A stretch of DNA of 64,000 bases, from positions 124,001-188,000 of the forward strand of contig PBIN01000005.1 of the NCBI GenBank assembly GCA_002720855.1, read 5' to 3'. The stretch is from Rhodospirillaceae bacterium (GTDB taxonomy: Bacteria > Pseudomonadota > Alphaproteobacteria > MPNO01 > UBA2964). Shown in pieces: positions 1 to 8,369 of the stretch (position 1 is its first letter; each line of letters opens with the position of its first letter). The notes under the pieces were generated by a model that was given only the letters and a program-made list of their open reading frames with translations, ran no database searches and was not told the origin of the DNA. The position numbers were made by a program, and so were the translations under genes.

Positions 1-2304
1 GCAATGGCTATTTGCGTTTCTTATCGCACTGTCGCTGAACCCCATGGACGCCAAAAGATCGAATGCAGGATTTTCGAGCTCATTGGCTCCAACGCCTAAA
101 AGCTCGATGCATTGGTCCACGCCAAGAATCCAAGGGTTGAAGACTTGCGAAAGATCGATGGCATCGATCAGCGCATCTTCTACTTTGTCAATGAGGTCGT
201 CTGTAAAACCACGATGTTTGAGCGTTTCATGATTAATCGATGGTGCGTTCTTAAGTGTTCGATGGCCAAGAACGCTGTTGGCAAACGCTTCGGTCTGAAC
301 CTGCGAATACCCCAAAGCTTTCAGTCCTTGCCAAACACAGGGTGCTAAAGAGTTACGGTATTTGCCACTGGCATCGAGATCATGGCGGCAAAGGGAAGGG
401 ATCGGCAATAGACCGTGTGCGTTGTTCGCCAATATGGTGCTTGTATTAATTTCTGCCGTTACCAACGTCACCTGGGCATTTCTAAAGCCAGCGTCCATCC
501 CAAGACTTTCTGCCCTTTTCCACGCATCAACGGTCATTTCATGAAGGTTTGGCAACCCTCTGCGCGGATCAATCGAACGCGGATTCCAGCCCAAAAATTC
601 ATAACCACCATAATCTCCATCATTAGCGCGCCGGTGGTTGCGGATGACCCGCATCATAGATTCACGATTTTCGGTAAATGACGGAAATGTCCCGAGTTCA
701 GAAGCCATAGCCGCCGAATTGGCGTATGCGGTTGCTGTTACGAACGAGCAAATTGCGGCTGCAACTGCCCTCGCATCATCGCTATCATATGGCAATCCGT
801 ATGACATGATGATTTCGGCAATTCCCGTGATGGAAAGTCCCAGCGGCCTATAGTTCCAGACACGCTTCGCAGTGCGCGTCGTGTTCTGTGTGTTGCATAT
901 AAGGCTGATATCCATCGCAGTAGAAATCAGGGTTACCGCGTGACTGAGACCCTCCACGTCGAATTCGAATTCCGTGCCCCTAAATTTTGCGCAGTCGATG
1001 GCTGAACGGTGGCAAGCAGTGTCGTCCAGGAAAACAAAATCGCCGCCGCCGGCTGTCGCATTTATATCTCCATCGGCGGGGCAGGTATGCCAGCCTTCAA
1101 TTGTTGTCGAATACTGAATGCCGGTCTTGCGACCCGTCCACGCGCCGTAAGCTATCGAATCGAATATTTGATAATTTGCGTCGTCACCCTCGATCGCCGA
1201 ATCAATCGGACCGTCCTCCAATCGTACCATTAGAGATTTATTCGATAACGGCGATACATCTGCATGGGAATCGGGGGTGGGTCCCAGAATATCGGCTGCA
1301 CGCAATTCGGAAATTTGAGCGATAAGCTGCAGAGTACGTTCGATAATGTTCTCAGGAATACCAGCGCCCTTTGCGGATTTGATCGCCAGCGTAAGTGCAG
1401 CGCTGTTTGAGCCATCCTGTTTGGCGAAATTTTTTTCCTTGCTATATGAATCGATGATCGATTGTAGATGACGCGTTGCGATCTCGTATCCCATTGATTC
1501 CAATGCGTCTCGGGCATCCGAAGTGCCATCTTTCCACAAATCGTTGAGCGTCTCGGGATGTGTCCCGTCCAGTGTGACCCGAATGCCGGCTCTGGCATCT
1601 TTGAATGCAGATGTGTGTTCGCCATTCTGTTTGGGATAGGTGCCTATCGCGCACCCAAGCTTTGCAAGTGTCTCTTGTACTTCCGCTGTATTTTCAGGAG
1701 AAACAATCTGGGCCCCAGACGGCGCTACATCGTGTGTTTCGCTGCGACGGACCAGTCCAGTTCTATAATCAGTTACGAAACTATCGACCGGGGCCGTTGT
1801 AATTCCATATGCCCAAAAAGCCCCGTTTTTCTGCCATTGCGCGAGCTCTGGTGTGAATTTTCTGTGGCAGAGGAGCCATCGAATTTCGTCGTAAAAGGCG
1901 GAGGCATCCTCCTCAGAATCAAAATACCCTGCCTTCCATCCCAAATAAGTCCAGCCTCCTGAGATGCGGTCAATGGCAGCTCGCACGCTGATTTCACCGG
2001 AAAATTCTATTCCATTGGTGTCTGAGAGAGGGGTCGATTTATCGCCGGAGCGCCGCCACAGCCAGCGAGGAACGCTCTCCTCGCGAACGTACTCCAAATG
2101 GCGCGGTGATACTTCCGTTATAAGACAATTTTGGCAGAAGAATGCACAGGCTTCCGTTGACCATTCGGATGGAACTTCAACAAGGAATTTGTCGCTTTCT
2201 GCCTTCGACGAATATTGAGATTCAGTTTGTGGATCGAAAAACGCAAACGTCACGCCTTCATATGGCGTGCAACCAACCGTTGTATTTCGTCGGGCAATTC
2301 TCAC
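1..2304 (-). CDS. NrdJ-like protein (B12-dependent ribonucleotide reductase homologue), active site lost; 3' part outside window
   Basis: An open minus-strand frame of 768 codons runs off the left edge without a stop. The likely start is GTG at 2304: the first residues VRIARR resemble the NrdJ start MRIERR, and an in-frame TAG lies at 2322. Blocks typical of alphaproteobacterial class II reductase are present in order: WTYLGWKAGYFDSEEDA, HTCPADGDINA, FLDDTAC, ENRESMMRVIRNHRRA, GFRNAQVT, INHETLKHRGFT and NPAFDLLASMGF. The catalytic positions are changed. The thiyl-radical NPCSE segment reads AGGGD, the HACFIQ cysteine segment reads PSGAQIV, and the phosphate-binding APTGTIG reads TAEINTS. The cysteine in DDTAC remains. 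I infer a non-reducing paralogue, with the active nrdJ expected elsewhere. The frame is clean, so it is not an obvious decaying pseudogene. Homology is strong by eye; its role is unknown. Confidence 0.85.
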   Translation of the reverse strand, partial: MRIARRNTTVGCTPYEGVTFAFFDPQTESQYSSKAESDKFLVEVPSEWSTEACAFFCQNCLITEVSPRHLEYVREESVPRWLWRRSGDKSTPLSDTNGIEFSGEISVRAAIDRISGGWTYLGWKAGYFDSEEDASAFYDEIRWLLCHRKFTPELAQWQKNGAFWAYGITTAPVDSFVTDYRTGLVRRSETHDVAPSGAQIVSPENTAEVQETLAKLGCAIGTYPKQNGEHTSAFKDARAGIRVTLDGTHPETLNDLWKDGTSDARDALESMGYEIATRHLQSIIDSYSKEKNFAKQDGSNSAALTLAIKSAKGAGIPENIIERTLQLIAQISELRAADILGPTPDSHADVSPLSNKSLMVRLEDGPIDSAIEGDDANYQIFDSIAYGAWTGRKTGIQYSTTIEGWHTCPADGDINATAGGGDFVFLDDTACHRSAIDCAKFRGTEFEFDVEGLSHAVTLISTAMDISLICNTQNTTRTAKRVWNYRPLGLSITGIAEIIMSYGLPYDSDDARAVAAAICSFVTATAYANSAAMASELGTFPSFTENRESMMRVIRNHRRANDGDYGGYEFLGWNPRSIDPRRGLPNLHEMTVDAWKRAESLGMDAGFRNAQVTLVTAEINTSTILANNAHGLLPIPSLCRHDLDASGKYRNSLAPCVWQGLKALGYSQVQTEAFANSVLGHRTLKNAPSINHETLKHRGFTDDLIDKVEDALIDAIDLSQVFNPWILGVDQCIELLGVGANELENPAFDLLASMGFSDSAIRNANSHC

Positions 2305-2735
2305 TAGCGCCCCCGACCTCTATGCGGAACCGTCTTTTTATTTTTGATCCCGTCTGCGTCACTAATACCAAACAATCCGTTTGCAAGTGGATAGTTGGTC
2401 CCCCCGGTTGAATTTGAATCCGTTATTACTCTGAAATTCTTTAGCCAACTACACTACCGAGTAAAAATACGGACCCTAAATCTGGGGGGCGTACAGTATT
2501 TATTCCCAATATGTAGAAAAAGCAACAATATTCTGCGTTTTGACATATTTTTGGCACAATATTGAGTATTTTACTGAAATATTTGTTTGATTGCCCTAAA
2601 TGTTGATGTGACAGGACTGCGTGTAAAGCATTTAGGAAAAAGTACTTTGCCTGATGAACTTTACATGGTTAACAATGTGCTCACTTAGTTCGTAGATAGT
2701 TGCACGGAACCTAGGAAATTATGGTAGCCAGATAA
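2305..2735. other. Divergent intergenic region, AT-rich, no gene seen
   Basis: This 430-base stretch separates the leftward NrdJ-like gene from the rightward NDUFA12 gene. I see no open frame with a start and coding character. The part around 2500–2600 is markedly AT-rich and carries two copies of ACAATATT exactly 31 bases apart (see the NrdR-like entry). Promoters for both flanking genes must lie here, but I cannot place a convincing -35/-10 pair. A TTGACA at 2540 has no good -10 at the right distance. Confidence 0.6.
2523..2569. promoter_or_regulatory. Possible pair of NrdR boxes
   Basis: Two 16-base segments, 2523–2538 and 2554–2569, share the core ACAATATT and start 31 bases apart. NrdR, the ribonucleotide reductase repressor, binds two 16-base palindromes with centres about 31 bases apart (consensus near ACACwATATATwGTGT). 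By hand count the left segment matches 11 and the right 12 of 16 positions. The site lies about 220–265 bases upstream of the NrdJ-like start, which fits a ribonucleotide-reductase family gene. The core is short and AT-rich, so chance remains possible. Confidence 0.35.
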
Positions 2736-3092
2736 ATGACAATTGGGACGCGCCTATTCACATTGTTCAAAGGGCGGCATGTGGGCACCGATTCATTTGG
2801 AAACAGATATTTCGTTGAACGCAGCCCCGTTGAGGGCCGCCGCGCGAGACGGTGGGTCTTGTATAATGGTGCAGCAGAAGCCTCTCAGGTGCCGGCTGCT
2901 TGGCACGGCTGGTTACATGGTCGTACTGACGAATTGCCATCGGCTGAAACCGAAAAGAAATATGACTGGCAGAAAGAGCATCTCGCTAATCAAACCGGAT
3001 CGGAAAACGCGTACCGACCGCCGGGTCACGTTTTAAGCGGCGGGAAACGGGAAAAGGCAACCGGCGATTATGAACCTTGGCAACCGTCCTAA
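2736..3092 (+). CDS. NADH:ubiquinone oxidoreductase subunit NDUFA12 (B17.2) family
   Basis: A 118-residue protein of the NDUFA12/B17.2 family, an accessory or assembly subunit of respiratory complex I found in mitochondria and alphaproteobacteria. Family features seen are VGTDSFGNRYFVE near residues 16–28, RRWVLYNG, the VPAAWHGWLHGRTDELP segment and a C-terminal YEPWQPS. Length is normal for bacterial members. It starts at ATG 2736 and is followed 23 bases later by mlaD. The order NDUFA12–mlaD–DUF2155–aat is familiar from alphaproteobacteria, so these genes are probably co-transcribed. Confidence 0.93.
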   Translation: MTIGTRLFTLFKGRHVGTDSFGNRYFVERSPVEGRRARRWVLYNGAAEASQVPAAWHGWLHGRTDELPSAETEKKYDWQKEHLANQTGSENAYRPPGHVLSGGKREKATGDYEPWQPS

Positions 3093-3115
3093 AAACAACG
3101 AGTGGAGTATAGTGG

Positions 3116-3598
3116 ATGGGAAAAAATTTAGCTGAAACGTTATTGGGCGCGGTCGTTTTGCTCGGTGCGGTGATCTTCTTGGCATTTGCTTACTCCAAGG
3201 GCGGGCTGAAATCGGTCGACGGTTATTCGGTCGTTGGAAAATTCGACAGAATTGATGGTTTGGCTGAGGGAAGCGATGTCAGGATGAGCGGTATCAAGAT
3301 CGGGACGGTTGTTTCGCAGGAACTCGATACAAGAACCTATCTCGCTGTACTTACGATGAACGTAAAGAATGATGTCAAATTGCCACGCGATAGTTCGATC
3401 AGAATTGCTTCCAATGGTCTGCTCGGAGACAAGTATCTCTCGATCACGCCGGGGGCCGAAGATGAAATGATAAAACCGGGTGGTGAAATTTCCCACACCC
3501 AAGGTTCAGTTGATCTTTTGTCACTAGTTGGACGCATGATATTTAGCCAAACCGGTGACAAAGAAAAGGCGGCAGACAAAAAAGATGGACCGAACTGA
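3116..3598 (+). CDS. mlaD: Outer membrane lipid asymmetry protein MlaD (MCE domain)
   Basis: A 160-residue single-MCE-domain protein: the periplasmic, inner-membrane-anchored substrate-binding subunit of the Mla phospholipid transport system. One N-terminal membrane segment (about residues 7–27, TLLGAVVLLGAVIFLAFAY) precedes the MCE domain (about 38–120) with the motifs GLAEGSDVRMSGIKIGTV and NGLLGDKYLSI. Its ABC partners MlaE/MlaF are not next to it, which is usual for alphaproteobacteria where mlaD can sit beside NDUFA12. ATG 3116 follows a purine-rich GGAG. The 3' end overlaps the methyltransferase start by 14 bases. Confidence 0.92.
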   Translation: MGKNLAETLLGAVVLLGAVIFLAFAYSKGGLKSVDGYSVVGKFDRIDGLAEGSDVRMSGIKIGTVVSQELDTRTYLAVLTMNVKNDVKLPRDSSIRIASNGLLGDKYLSITPGAEDEMIKPGGEISHTQGSVDLLSLVGRMIFSQTGDKEKAADKKDGPN

Positions 3599-4367
3599 CG
3601 GGGTTGTACCCAAACAACAACGTTGGTTCGCCGATCGTTACGCCGAAAATGCCAGGTTTGTTTCCGATCTTGCAGAGCCACTCATCGATATTCTCAACCC
3701 TAAGGCGGGGGAACTGATCCTTGATCTTGGTTGTGGCGACGGTGCGCTTACGAAATTGGCTTCGAATACCGGTGCAATAACAATCGGTGCAGACGCGAGT
3801 CTCGATCAGGTCGCCGCAACCCGGAATCTGGGAATTCCTGGCGCCGTGGTGGATGGCCATAATTTGGCCTTCAAAGAAGTATTTGATGCCATTTTAACGA
3901 ATGCAGCATTACACTGGATGACAAGGCCCGATGAAGTCATCCAAGGTATGTGGAACGCTTTAAAGCCTGGCGGCAGGCTCGTTGGCGAAATGGGTGGAAT
4001 GGGAAACATTGCCAAAATTACCCATGCCCTGACAGAAGCATTGGCGCGTCGCCGCCTCGACGATCAGATTCAATTTCCGTGGTATTTCCCTGACGAGAAT
4101 GATTATCGCAAACGTTTGGAAAATCAGGGTTTCGATGTGAATTACATTGAGCTCATACCGAGGCCTACGCCTTTGCCGGGAGAGTTTACGGCGTGGCTTG
4201 ATACGTTTGGTGAGCATTTTGTTTTCCTGGTACCCGATTCTGAAAGGGATGACTTCAAAGAAGAAGTTGCCGAGGCACTGAGACAAGATTTATATGAACC
4301 GCATGACAAGTGGGTGGCGGATTATGTTCGTCTAAGATTTTCTGCGACGCGGCCCGCGAAGCCATAA
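3585..4367 (+). CDS. Class I SAM-dependent methyltransferase
   Basis: A 260-residue Rossmann methyltransferase. Motif I is LILDLGCGDGAL (about residues 45–56), followed by an acidic strand end GADAS, then motif IV-like FDAILTNAALHWM and the post-IV segment ALKPGGRLVGEMGG. This pattern resembles the Methyltransf_11 / trans-aconitate-methyltransferase-like group; the substrate cannot be told. I chose ATG 3585 (MDRTDGVV) over the upstream in-frame ATG at 3555 because it gives a normal N-terminus and only a 14-base overlap with mlaD. It sits between mlaD and the DUF2155 gene and stops 2 bases before the latter's ATG, so the three are likely co-translated. Confidence 0.85.
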   Translation: MDRTDGVVPKQQRWFADRYAENARFVSDLAEPLIDILNPKAGELILDLGCGDGALTKLASNTGAITIGADASLDQVAATRNLGIPGAVVDGHNLAFKEVFDAILTNAALHWMTRPDEVIQGMWNALKPGGRLVGEMGGMGNIAKITHALTEALARRRLDDQIQFPWYFPDENDYRKRLENQGFDVNYIELIPRPTPLPGEFTAWLDTFGEHFVFLVPDSERDDFKEEVAEALRQDLYEPHDKWVADYVRLRFSATRPAKP

Positions 4368-4369
4368 AA

Positions 4370-4774
4370 ATGCTCACAATCAAGTCAAAACAGGGTTTTC
4401 TTTGGACTGTATTCGCCTTGGTTTGCCTGTCGAACGGAGGCGTTTTCGCCTCAGATGGCGCCGTCTTGCAAGGGCTCGACAAGGTTACCGCGCGAATTCA
4501 AACCTTTAACGCGCCGATCGATAAACCGGTTCGATTTGGTAGTTTGCGGGTCCGGGTTCGCACGTGTGTCAAACGTCCTCCTGAAGAACCACCGGAAAGT
4601 GCCGCATTTTTGGAGATTTCGGATGAACGGCCAGGGGAGGAAGAAAAACGGGTGTTTTCGGGCTGGATGTTTGCTTCGAGCCCTGCATTGTCTGCGATGG
4701 AGCACGCTGTCTACGATGTCTGGGTTGTCGATTGTATGAAAGACTCTAGTGCAGAAACTTCCAATTCACCCTGA
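4370..4774 (+). CDS. DUF2155 domain protein (exported)
   Basis: A 134-residue protein with an N-terminal signal peptide ([17 protein letters not shown], cleavage likely after about residue 28) and a DUF2155 domain. It shows the family pattern: a central segment on conversion to a [19 protein letters not shown] stretch, then [18 protein letters not shown] and a closing [10 protein letters not shown]. The two cysteines (about 65 and 125) could form a periplasmic disulfide. Its function is not established; its neighbours point to the envelope. ATG 4370 follows the methyltransferase stop by 2 bases. Its last 64 bases overlap the convergent 3' end of aat, an unusually long tail-to-tail overlap. 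Confidence 0.85.
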   Translation: MLTIKSKQGFLWTVFALVCLSNGGVFASDGAVLQGLDKVTARIQTFNAPIDKPVRFGSLRVRVRTCVKRPPEEPPESAAFLEISDERPGEEEKRVFSGWMFASSPALSAMEHAVYDVWVVDCMKDSSAETSNSP

Positions 4775-5361
4775 AAAGTAGCGTTCTTATCCAGCGCCGT
4801 TGAGAGGAGCTGTCGATACCCGCCGCGATGTATTTCCACAGCACCAAATTGGTTCAGGTGGCTCGTAACAAATTGTGTGTCGAGTAGCGTAAAACCACCT
4901 AGTTTCAGGCGGGCAACGAGATGGACGAGAGCAACCTTACTTGCGTCTGTTACACGGCTAAACATACTTTCACCAAAGAAAGCACTGCCAAGAGCAACAC
5001 CATAAAGACCGCCAACGAGCTGCCCGTCCAGCCAGGCCTCGACACTATGAGCACGACCTATATCGAATAGGTCGATATAGAGCTCAATAATTTCTTCATT
5101 TATCCAGGTTTCTGCCCGATCGTCAGCAGGTTCCGCGCAAAGCCGAATAACCTGTTCAAATGCAGAATCACATTTTATTTCAAAACTATTCTGCCGAACT
5201 GTACGGCGCAAGCGCCGCGGAATTCGAAATTTTTCAAGGGGTAGGATTCCGCGCTTTTCGGGGTCAATCCAATAAAGCGTAGAGTCATCATGATGTTCAG
5301 CCATCGGGAAGAGTCCGACAGCATACGCGCGAAGCAAAATGTCAGGACTTAGTCCAACCAT
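4711..5361 (-). CDS. aat: Leucyl/phenylalanyl-tRNA–protein transferase
   Basis: A 216-residue Aat enzyme, which transfers Leu or Phe from charged tRNA to N-terminal Arg/Lys of proteins, marking them for ClpS/ClpAP degradation (bacterial N-end rule). Typical segments are [75 protein letters not shown] and [24 protein letters not shown] 5361 is preferred to the TTG one codon upstream. It follows the accC stop by 3 bases, so it is the last gene of the aroQ–accB–accC–aat operon. The 3' end overlaps DUF2155 by 64 bases. Confidence 0.96.
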   Translation of the reverse strand: MVGLSPDILLRAYAVGLFPMAEHHDDSTLYWIDPEKRGILPLEKFRIPRRLRRTVRQNSFEIKCDSAFEQVIRLCAEPADDRAETWINEEIIELYIDLFDIGRAHSVEAWLDGQLVGGLYGVALGSAFFGESMFSRVTDASKVALVHLVARLKLGGFTLLDTQFVTSHLNQFGAVEIHRGGYRQLLSTALDKNATFQGELEVSALESFIQSTTQTS

Positions 5362-5364
5362 CAA

Positions 5365-6714
5365 CTAGCCGTTTCCGCGAGCCTCAACAAATTTCTCAAG
5401 CCAGTGGATATTATAGTCGCCGTTGACGAAATCGGAATCTTTTATGATGTCCTGGTGCAAAGGAATGGTTGTATCGATTCCCGTAATTACATACTCCTCA
5501 AGTGCACGGTGGAGGCGCATCAGGCATTCATTTCGCGATGCGCCATATACGACAAGCTTTGATATCAGGCTATCGTAATGCGGTAGGACTGCATATCCCG
5601 CGTAGAGAGCAGAGTCGACACGCACGCCTAAGCCACCAGGCGTATGATAGGTGTGAACCCCACCCGGTGATGGCGTAAAGTCGTCAGGAGACTCTGCATT
5701 TATTCTACATTCGATCGCGTGACCGGCGAATTGGATGTCATCTTGGGAGAATGACAAAGACGCGCCACTCGCCAGTCTGATTTGTTCCCGAACCACATCG
5801 ATACCGGTGATCATTTCTGTGACAGGGTGTTCAACCTGCAACCGTGTGTTCATTTCGATGAAATAAAATTCGCCGTCCTCGTACAAAAATTCGATTGTGC
5901 CAGCATTACGATACTTCAACGTAGATAGCGCGTTGCAGGCAACTTCGCCGATTGCATCGCGTCCTTCCGCGTTGAGGGCGGGTGATCCGGCTTCCTCCAG
6001 AATTTTCTGATGGCGTCGTTGCAAGGAGCAGTCGCGTTCGCCCAAATGTACGACTTCACCTTCACCATCGCCCATGACCTGAATTTCAATATGACGTGGT
6101 TTTTGAAGAAACTTTTCCATGTAAACCGCGTCGTCGCCAAACGCTGCGAGAGCTTCTGTGCCGGCCTGGCGAACAGCGTCTTCCAGTTCTGCTTCTTCCT
6201 GGACAATTTTCATGCCACGGCCACCACCGCCAGCGGAAGCCTTGATCAAAACCGGATAGCCTATCTCTTCGGCCATCATTTTTGCTTCATCAAAATCTTT
6301 AATCGCGCCATCTGATCCGGGGACGACCGGGATACCGAGTTCTTTGACTTTTGTTTTCGAAGCGATTTTATCGCCCATCAAAGCGATATGATCTGAGGTC
6401 GGTCCGATAAAACAAATTCCGTGTTCCTCAACGATTGAAGCAAAATTTGCATTTTCCGACAGGAATCCGTATCCGGGGTGGATCGCGTCTGCGTTTGTAA
6501 CGGTGGCGGCTGTGATAATTGCAGGAATGTTTAGATAGGACTCTGTCGCCGGTGCCGGGCCGATACATACGCTTTCATCCGCCAATCGAACATGCATCGC
6601 ATCTTCATCGACGGTTGAATGGACCGCGACGGTTTTAATACCCATTTCCCTGCATGCGCGATGAATGCGCAACGCAATTTCACCACGGTTAGCGATGAGG
6701 ATTTTTTCGAACAT
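5365..6714 (-). CDS. accC: Acetyl-CoA carboxylase, biotin carboxylase subunit
   Basis: A 449-residue biotin carboxylase: ATP-dependent carboxylation of the biotin on AccB, the first half-reaction of acetyl-CoA carboxylase in fatty acid synthesis. Seen are the N-terminal FEKILIANRGEIALRI, the ATP-grasp glycine-rich loop KASAGGGGRGM (about residues 159–169), HLGERDCSLQRRHQK, and the metal/catalytic segment FIEMNTRLQVEHPVTEMITG. Length is normal. It starts at ATG 6714, 10 bases after the accB stop, in the usual aroQ–accB–accC order. Confidence 0.98.
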   Translation of the reverse strand: MFEKILIANRGEIALRIHRACREMGIKTVAVHSTVDEDAMHVRLADESVCIGPAPATESYLNIPAIITAATVTNADAIHPGYGFLSENANFASIVEEHGICFIGPTSDHIALMGDKIASKTKVKELGIPVVPGSDGAIKDFDEAKMMAEEIGYPVLIKASAGGGGRGMKIVQEEAELEDAVRQAGTEALAAFGDDAVYMEKFLQKPRHIEIQVMGDGEGEVVHLGERDCSLQRRHQKILEEAGSPALNAEGRDAIGEVACNALSTLKYRNAGTIEFLYEDGEFYFIEMNTRLQVEHPVTEMITGIDVVREQIRLASGASLSFSQDDIQFAGHAIECRINAESPDDFTPSPGGVHTYHTPGGLGVRVDSALYAGYAVLPHYDSLISKLVVYGASRNECLMRLHRALEEYVITGIDTTIPLHQDIIKDSDFVNGDYNIHWLEKFVEARGNG

Positions 6715-6724
6715 ACCGACGCCC

Positions 6725-7174
6725 TTACTCGAGAATTACGAGTTCCTCACCAAATTCCACCGGTGATTTATCGGGAATACAAATTTCTACGACTCGACCT
6801 GCGGACGGTGCCCGAACCGGGTTGAACGTTTTCATCGCTTCGATAAGGAGTAGGGTTTGACCCTCCGATACCGTATCCCCAGGTTTTACGAAAGTGGGCG
6901 AGCCCGGTTCCGGCGAAAGATAAACGACCCCCACCATAGGAGCGGTGACAGCGCCTGACCTTGGACCGGATGCTGCTGCTGGACTGCTTTCAGCAGCAGT
7001 TGCTGGTGCCGGTGCCGCAGCAATCGGAGCAGAAGCTACCATTTGTCCAGACGCATTACGGGAGACTCTAACAGCATGGTCGCCGAGCTTATATTCGATT
7101 TCCGTTAAGCCGGTTTCATCAAGAAGCTCGGCAAGTTTGCGTACCATTTCTTCGTTTACGTCGAACTCTGCCAT
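6725..7174 (-). CDS. accB: Acetyl-CoA carboxylase biotin carboxyl carrier protein
   Basis: A 149-residue biotin carrier (BCCP) of cytosolic acetyl-CoA carboxylase. An N-terminal helix (VNEEMVRKLAELLDETGLTEIEY) is followed by an Ala/Pro-rich flexible linker (about residues 50–75) and a biotinyl domain with the EAMKTFNPV motif, whose Lys is the biotinylation site. ATG 7174 is used in preference to the in-frame TTG at 7177; its A overlaps the last base of the aroQ TGA (TGATG), indicating translational coupling. Confidence 0.97.
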   Translation of the reverse strand: MAEFDVNEEMVRKLAELLDETGLTEIEYKLGDHAVRVSRNASGQMVASAPIAAAPAPATAAESSPAAASGPRSGAVTAPMVGVVYLSPEPGSPTFVKPGDTVSEGQTLLLIEAMKTFNPVRAPSAGRVVEICIPDKSPVEFGEELVILE

Positions 7175-7623
7175 CAACCTTCCTCTTTATCAGAAATCAC
7201 TGACGAAATTGCGTCTAGCGCTAACAAATACCCCTGAGCGCCGAATCCGCAAATGACACCTTTCGCCACAGGCGAAACAAAAGAGTGATGCCGGAACTCC
7301 TCTCGGCTAAAAATATTTGAAAGATGTATCTCTATGATGGGGCAATCAACTTGCTTGAGGGCATCTAAAATTGCGACGGATGTGTGCGTGTAGGCAGCCG
7401 GGTTAATGATGATGCCGTCCGACCTGCTCGCAGCTTCCTGAATCCATGTAACCAAATCACCTTCGTTATTGCTTTGTCGAAAGTCGATAGAAAGTCCCGT
7501 CTTTTCCGCGTGAAAGCGACATTTTTCTTCGATATCGGAAAGTGTATCCCGTCCGTAAATTTCCGGTTCCCGCGTTCCCAGGAGATTTAGGTTGGGTCCA
7601 TTTAGTATAATTACATTTGGCAT
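7174..7623 (-). CDS. aroQ: 3-dehydroquinate dehydratase, type II
   Basis: A 149-residue type II dehydroquinase (third step of the shikimate pathway; dodecameric in characterised members). The signature [19 protein letters not shown] at the N-terminus carries the catalytic Arg and Tyr. It is followed by [22 protein letters not shown], and [17 protein letters not shown] with the catalytic His. It heads the aroQ–accB–accC–aat operon and is divergent from the 7849 gene across a 225-base gap that should hold its promoter. Confidence 0.97.
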   Translation of the reverse strand: MPNVIILNGPNLNLLGTREPEIYGRDTLSDIEEKCRFHAEKTGLSIDFRQSNNEGDLVTWIQEAASRSDGIIINPAAYTHTSVAILDALKQVDCPIIEIHLSNIFSREEFRHHSFVSPVAKGVICGFGAQGYLLALDAISSVISDKEEG

Positions 7624-7848
7624 CGAGCGGACGCATTGCGGCTGTTATTAAGTTTCACACATCTACGGTTATCGCACCGATGCGAACGGTGCAATGCCAG
7701 TATTTAGTATCTGCATAGTCTATACGCGAATGCCTGCGAATCGATTTTAGGAAATGTTAATGGTTTCGCGGAAGAATTTAACAAGATGGTTCGAACTAAA
7801 CTCTATTTAGCAGACGGATCACAGCCACATTGAGGGGCAGTAAACCTC

Positions 7849-8274
7849 ATGCGCTCATACGAAATCCAAGTTTACAAAGGCGGGAAATGGGAATTCGATT
7901 CCTATTTCGAAGACCGTTACAGCGCAATGGCTGATGCGGATGAACTCGTTGCCGATGCCCGAATACAAGGTGTAAGGGTCCTAAAAGAAAATTACGACGA
8001 GACCAGCAATATCGCAGTTTGCGACGTTATTTTTACGCGAATGCGCAACAAGAACGCGGGTCCCGATTTAAAAAGAAAACCTGCCCCCCGAAACAACCGA
8101 AGTAAAAACCGTTCGACGTCCCAGAATGGCATTGGCCACCGGAGGTCGCGGCATAGAAAACCCAGGAAGAAATTGGCAGGCCCAGTATTCTTGCTGACTT
8201 TGATCGCGATTTTCTTCCTCTTGGGTGGGATCTCAACAATAGTCGTCTTGGGTGGCTTTTCGGTTCTACCCTAA
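7849..8274 (+). CDS. Small tail-anchored protein, paralogue A (unknown family)
   Basis: A 141-residue protein I cannot name. Residues 1–50 form a compact domain beginning MRSYEIQVYKGGKWEFDS and ending in GVRVLKENYDE. Residues about 70–108 are very basic and probably disordered (many K, R, N, S). A single C-terminal hydrophobic segment (about 110–137) suggests a tail-anchored membrane protein with a cytosolic N-terminus. The protein at 8907 has the same three-part architecture and aligning N-terminus, so the two arose by duplication. GAGGGG upstream supports ATG 7849. I recall similar hypothetical proteins in Rhodospirillales; function is unknown. Confidence 0.8.
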   Translation: MRSYEIQVYKGGKWEFDSYFEDRYSAMADADELVADARIQGVRVLKENYDETSNIAVCDVIFTRMRNKNAGPDLKRKPAPRNNRSKNRSTSQNGIGHRRSRHRKPRKKLAGPVFLLTLIAIFFLLGGISTIVVLGGFSVLP

Positions 8275-8369
8275 GTGCACTCCCATCTAATTTCGTGCAA
8301 TTTCCACGTTTACCGCTTGTTAAGGTAAATAAGTGACTCTGGCTTAAGAATTGTAACCAGTGGGCTCTC

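Noticed and set aside
44-2411. Many short open frames on both strands in the first 2.4 kb.
   Set aside because: They are shadows of the one long minus-strand frame (GTG 2304 leftwards), which has no stop in the window and shows clear NrdJ blocks.
2398-2465. Minus-strand sequence resembling a tRNA (GTAGTGTAGTTGGCTAA and GGATTCAAATTC segments).
   Set aside because: The acceptor, D and T stems do not pair when written out (only two T-stem pairs form), so it is not a functional tRNA; at most a chance match.
6010-6315. Plus-strand open frames inside accC.
   Set aside because: Antisense shadows of a well-conserved gene, with no start signal or family features.
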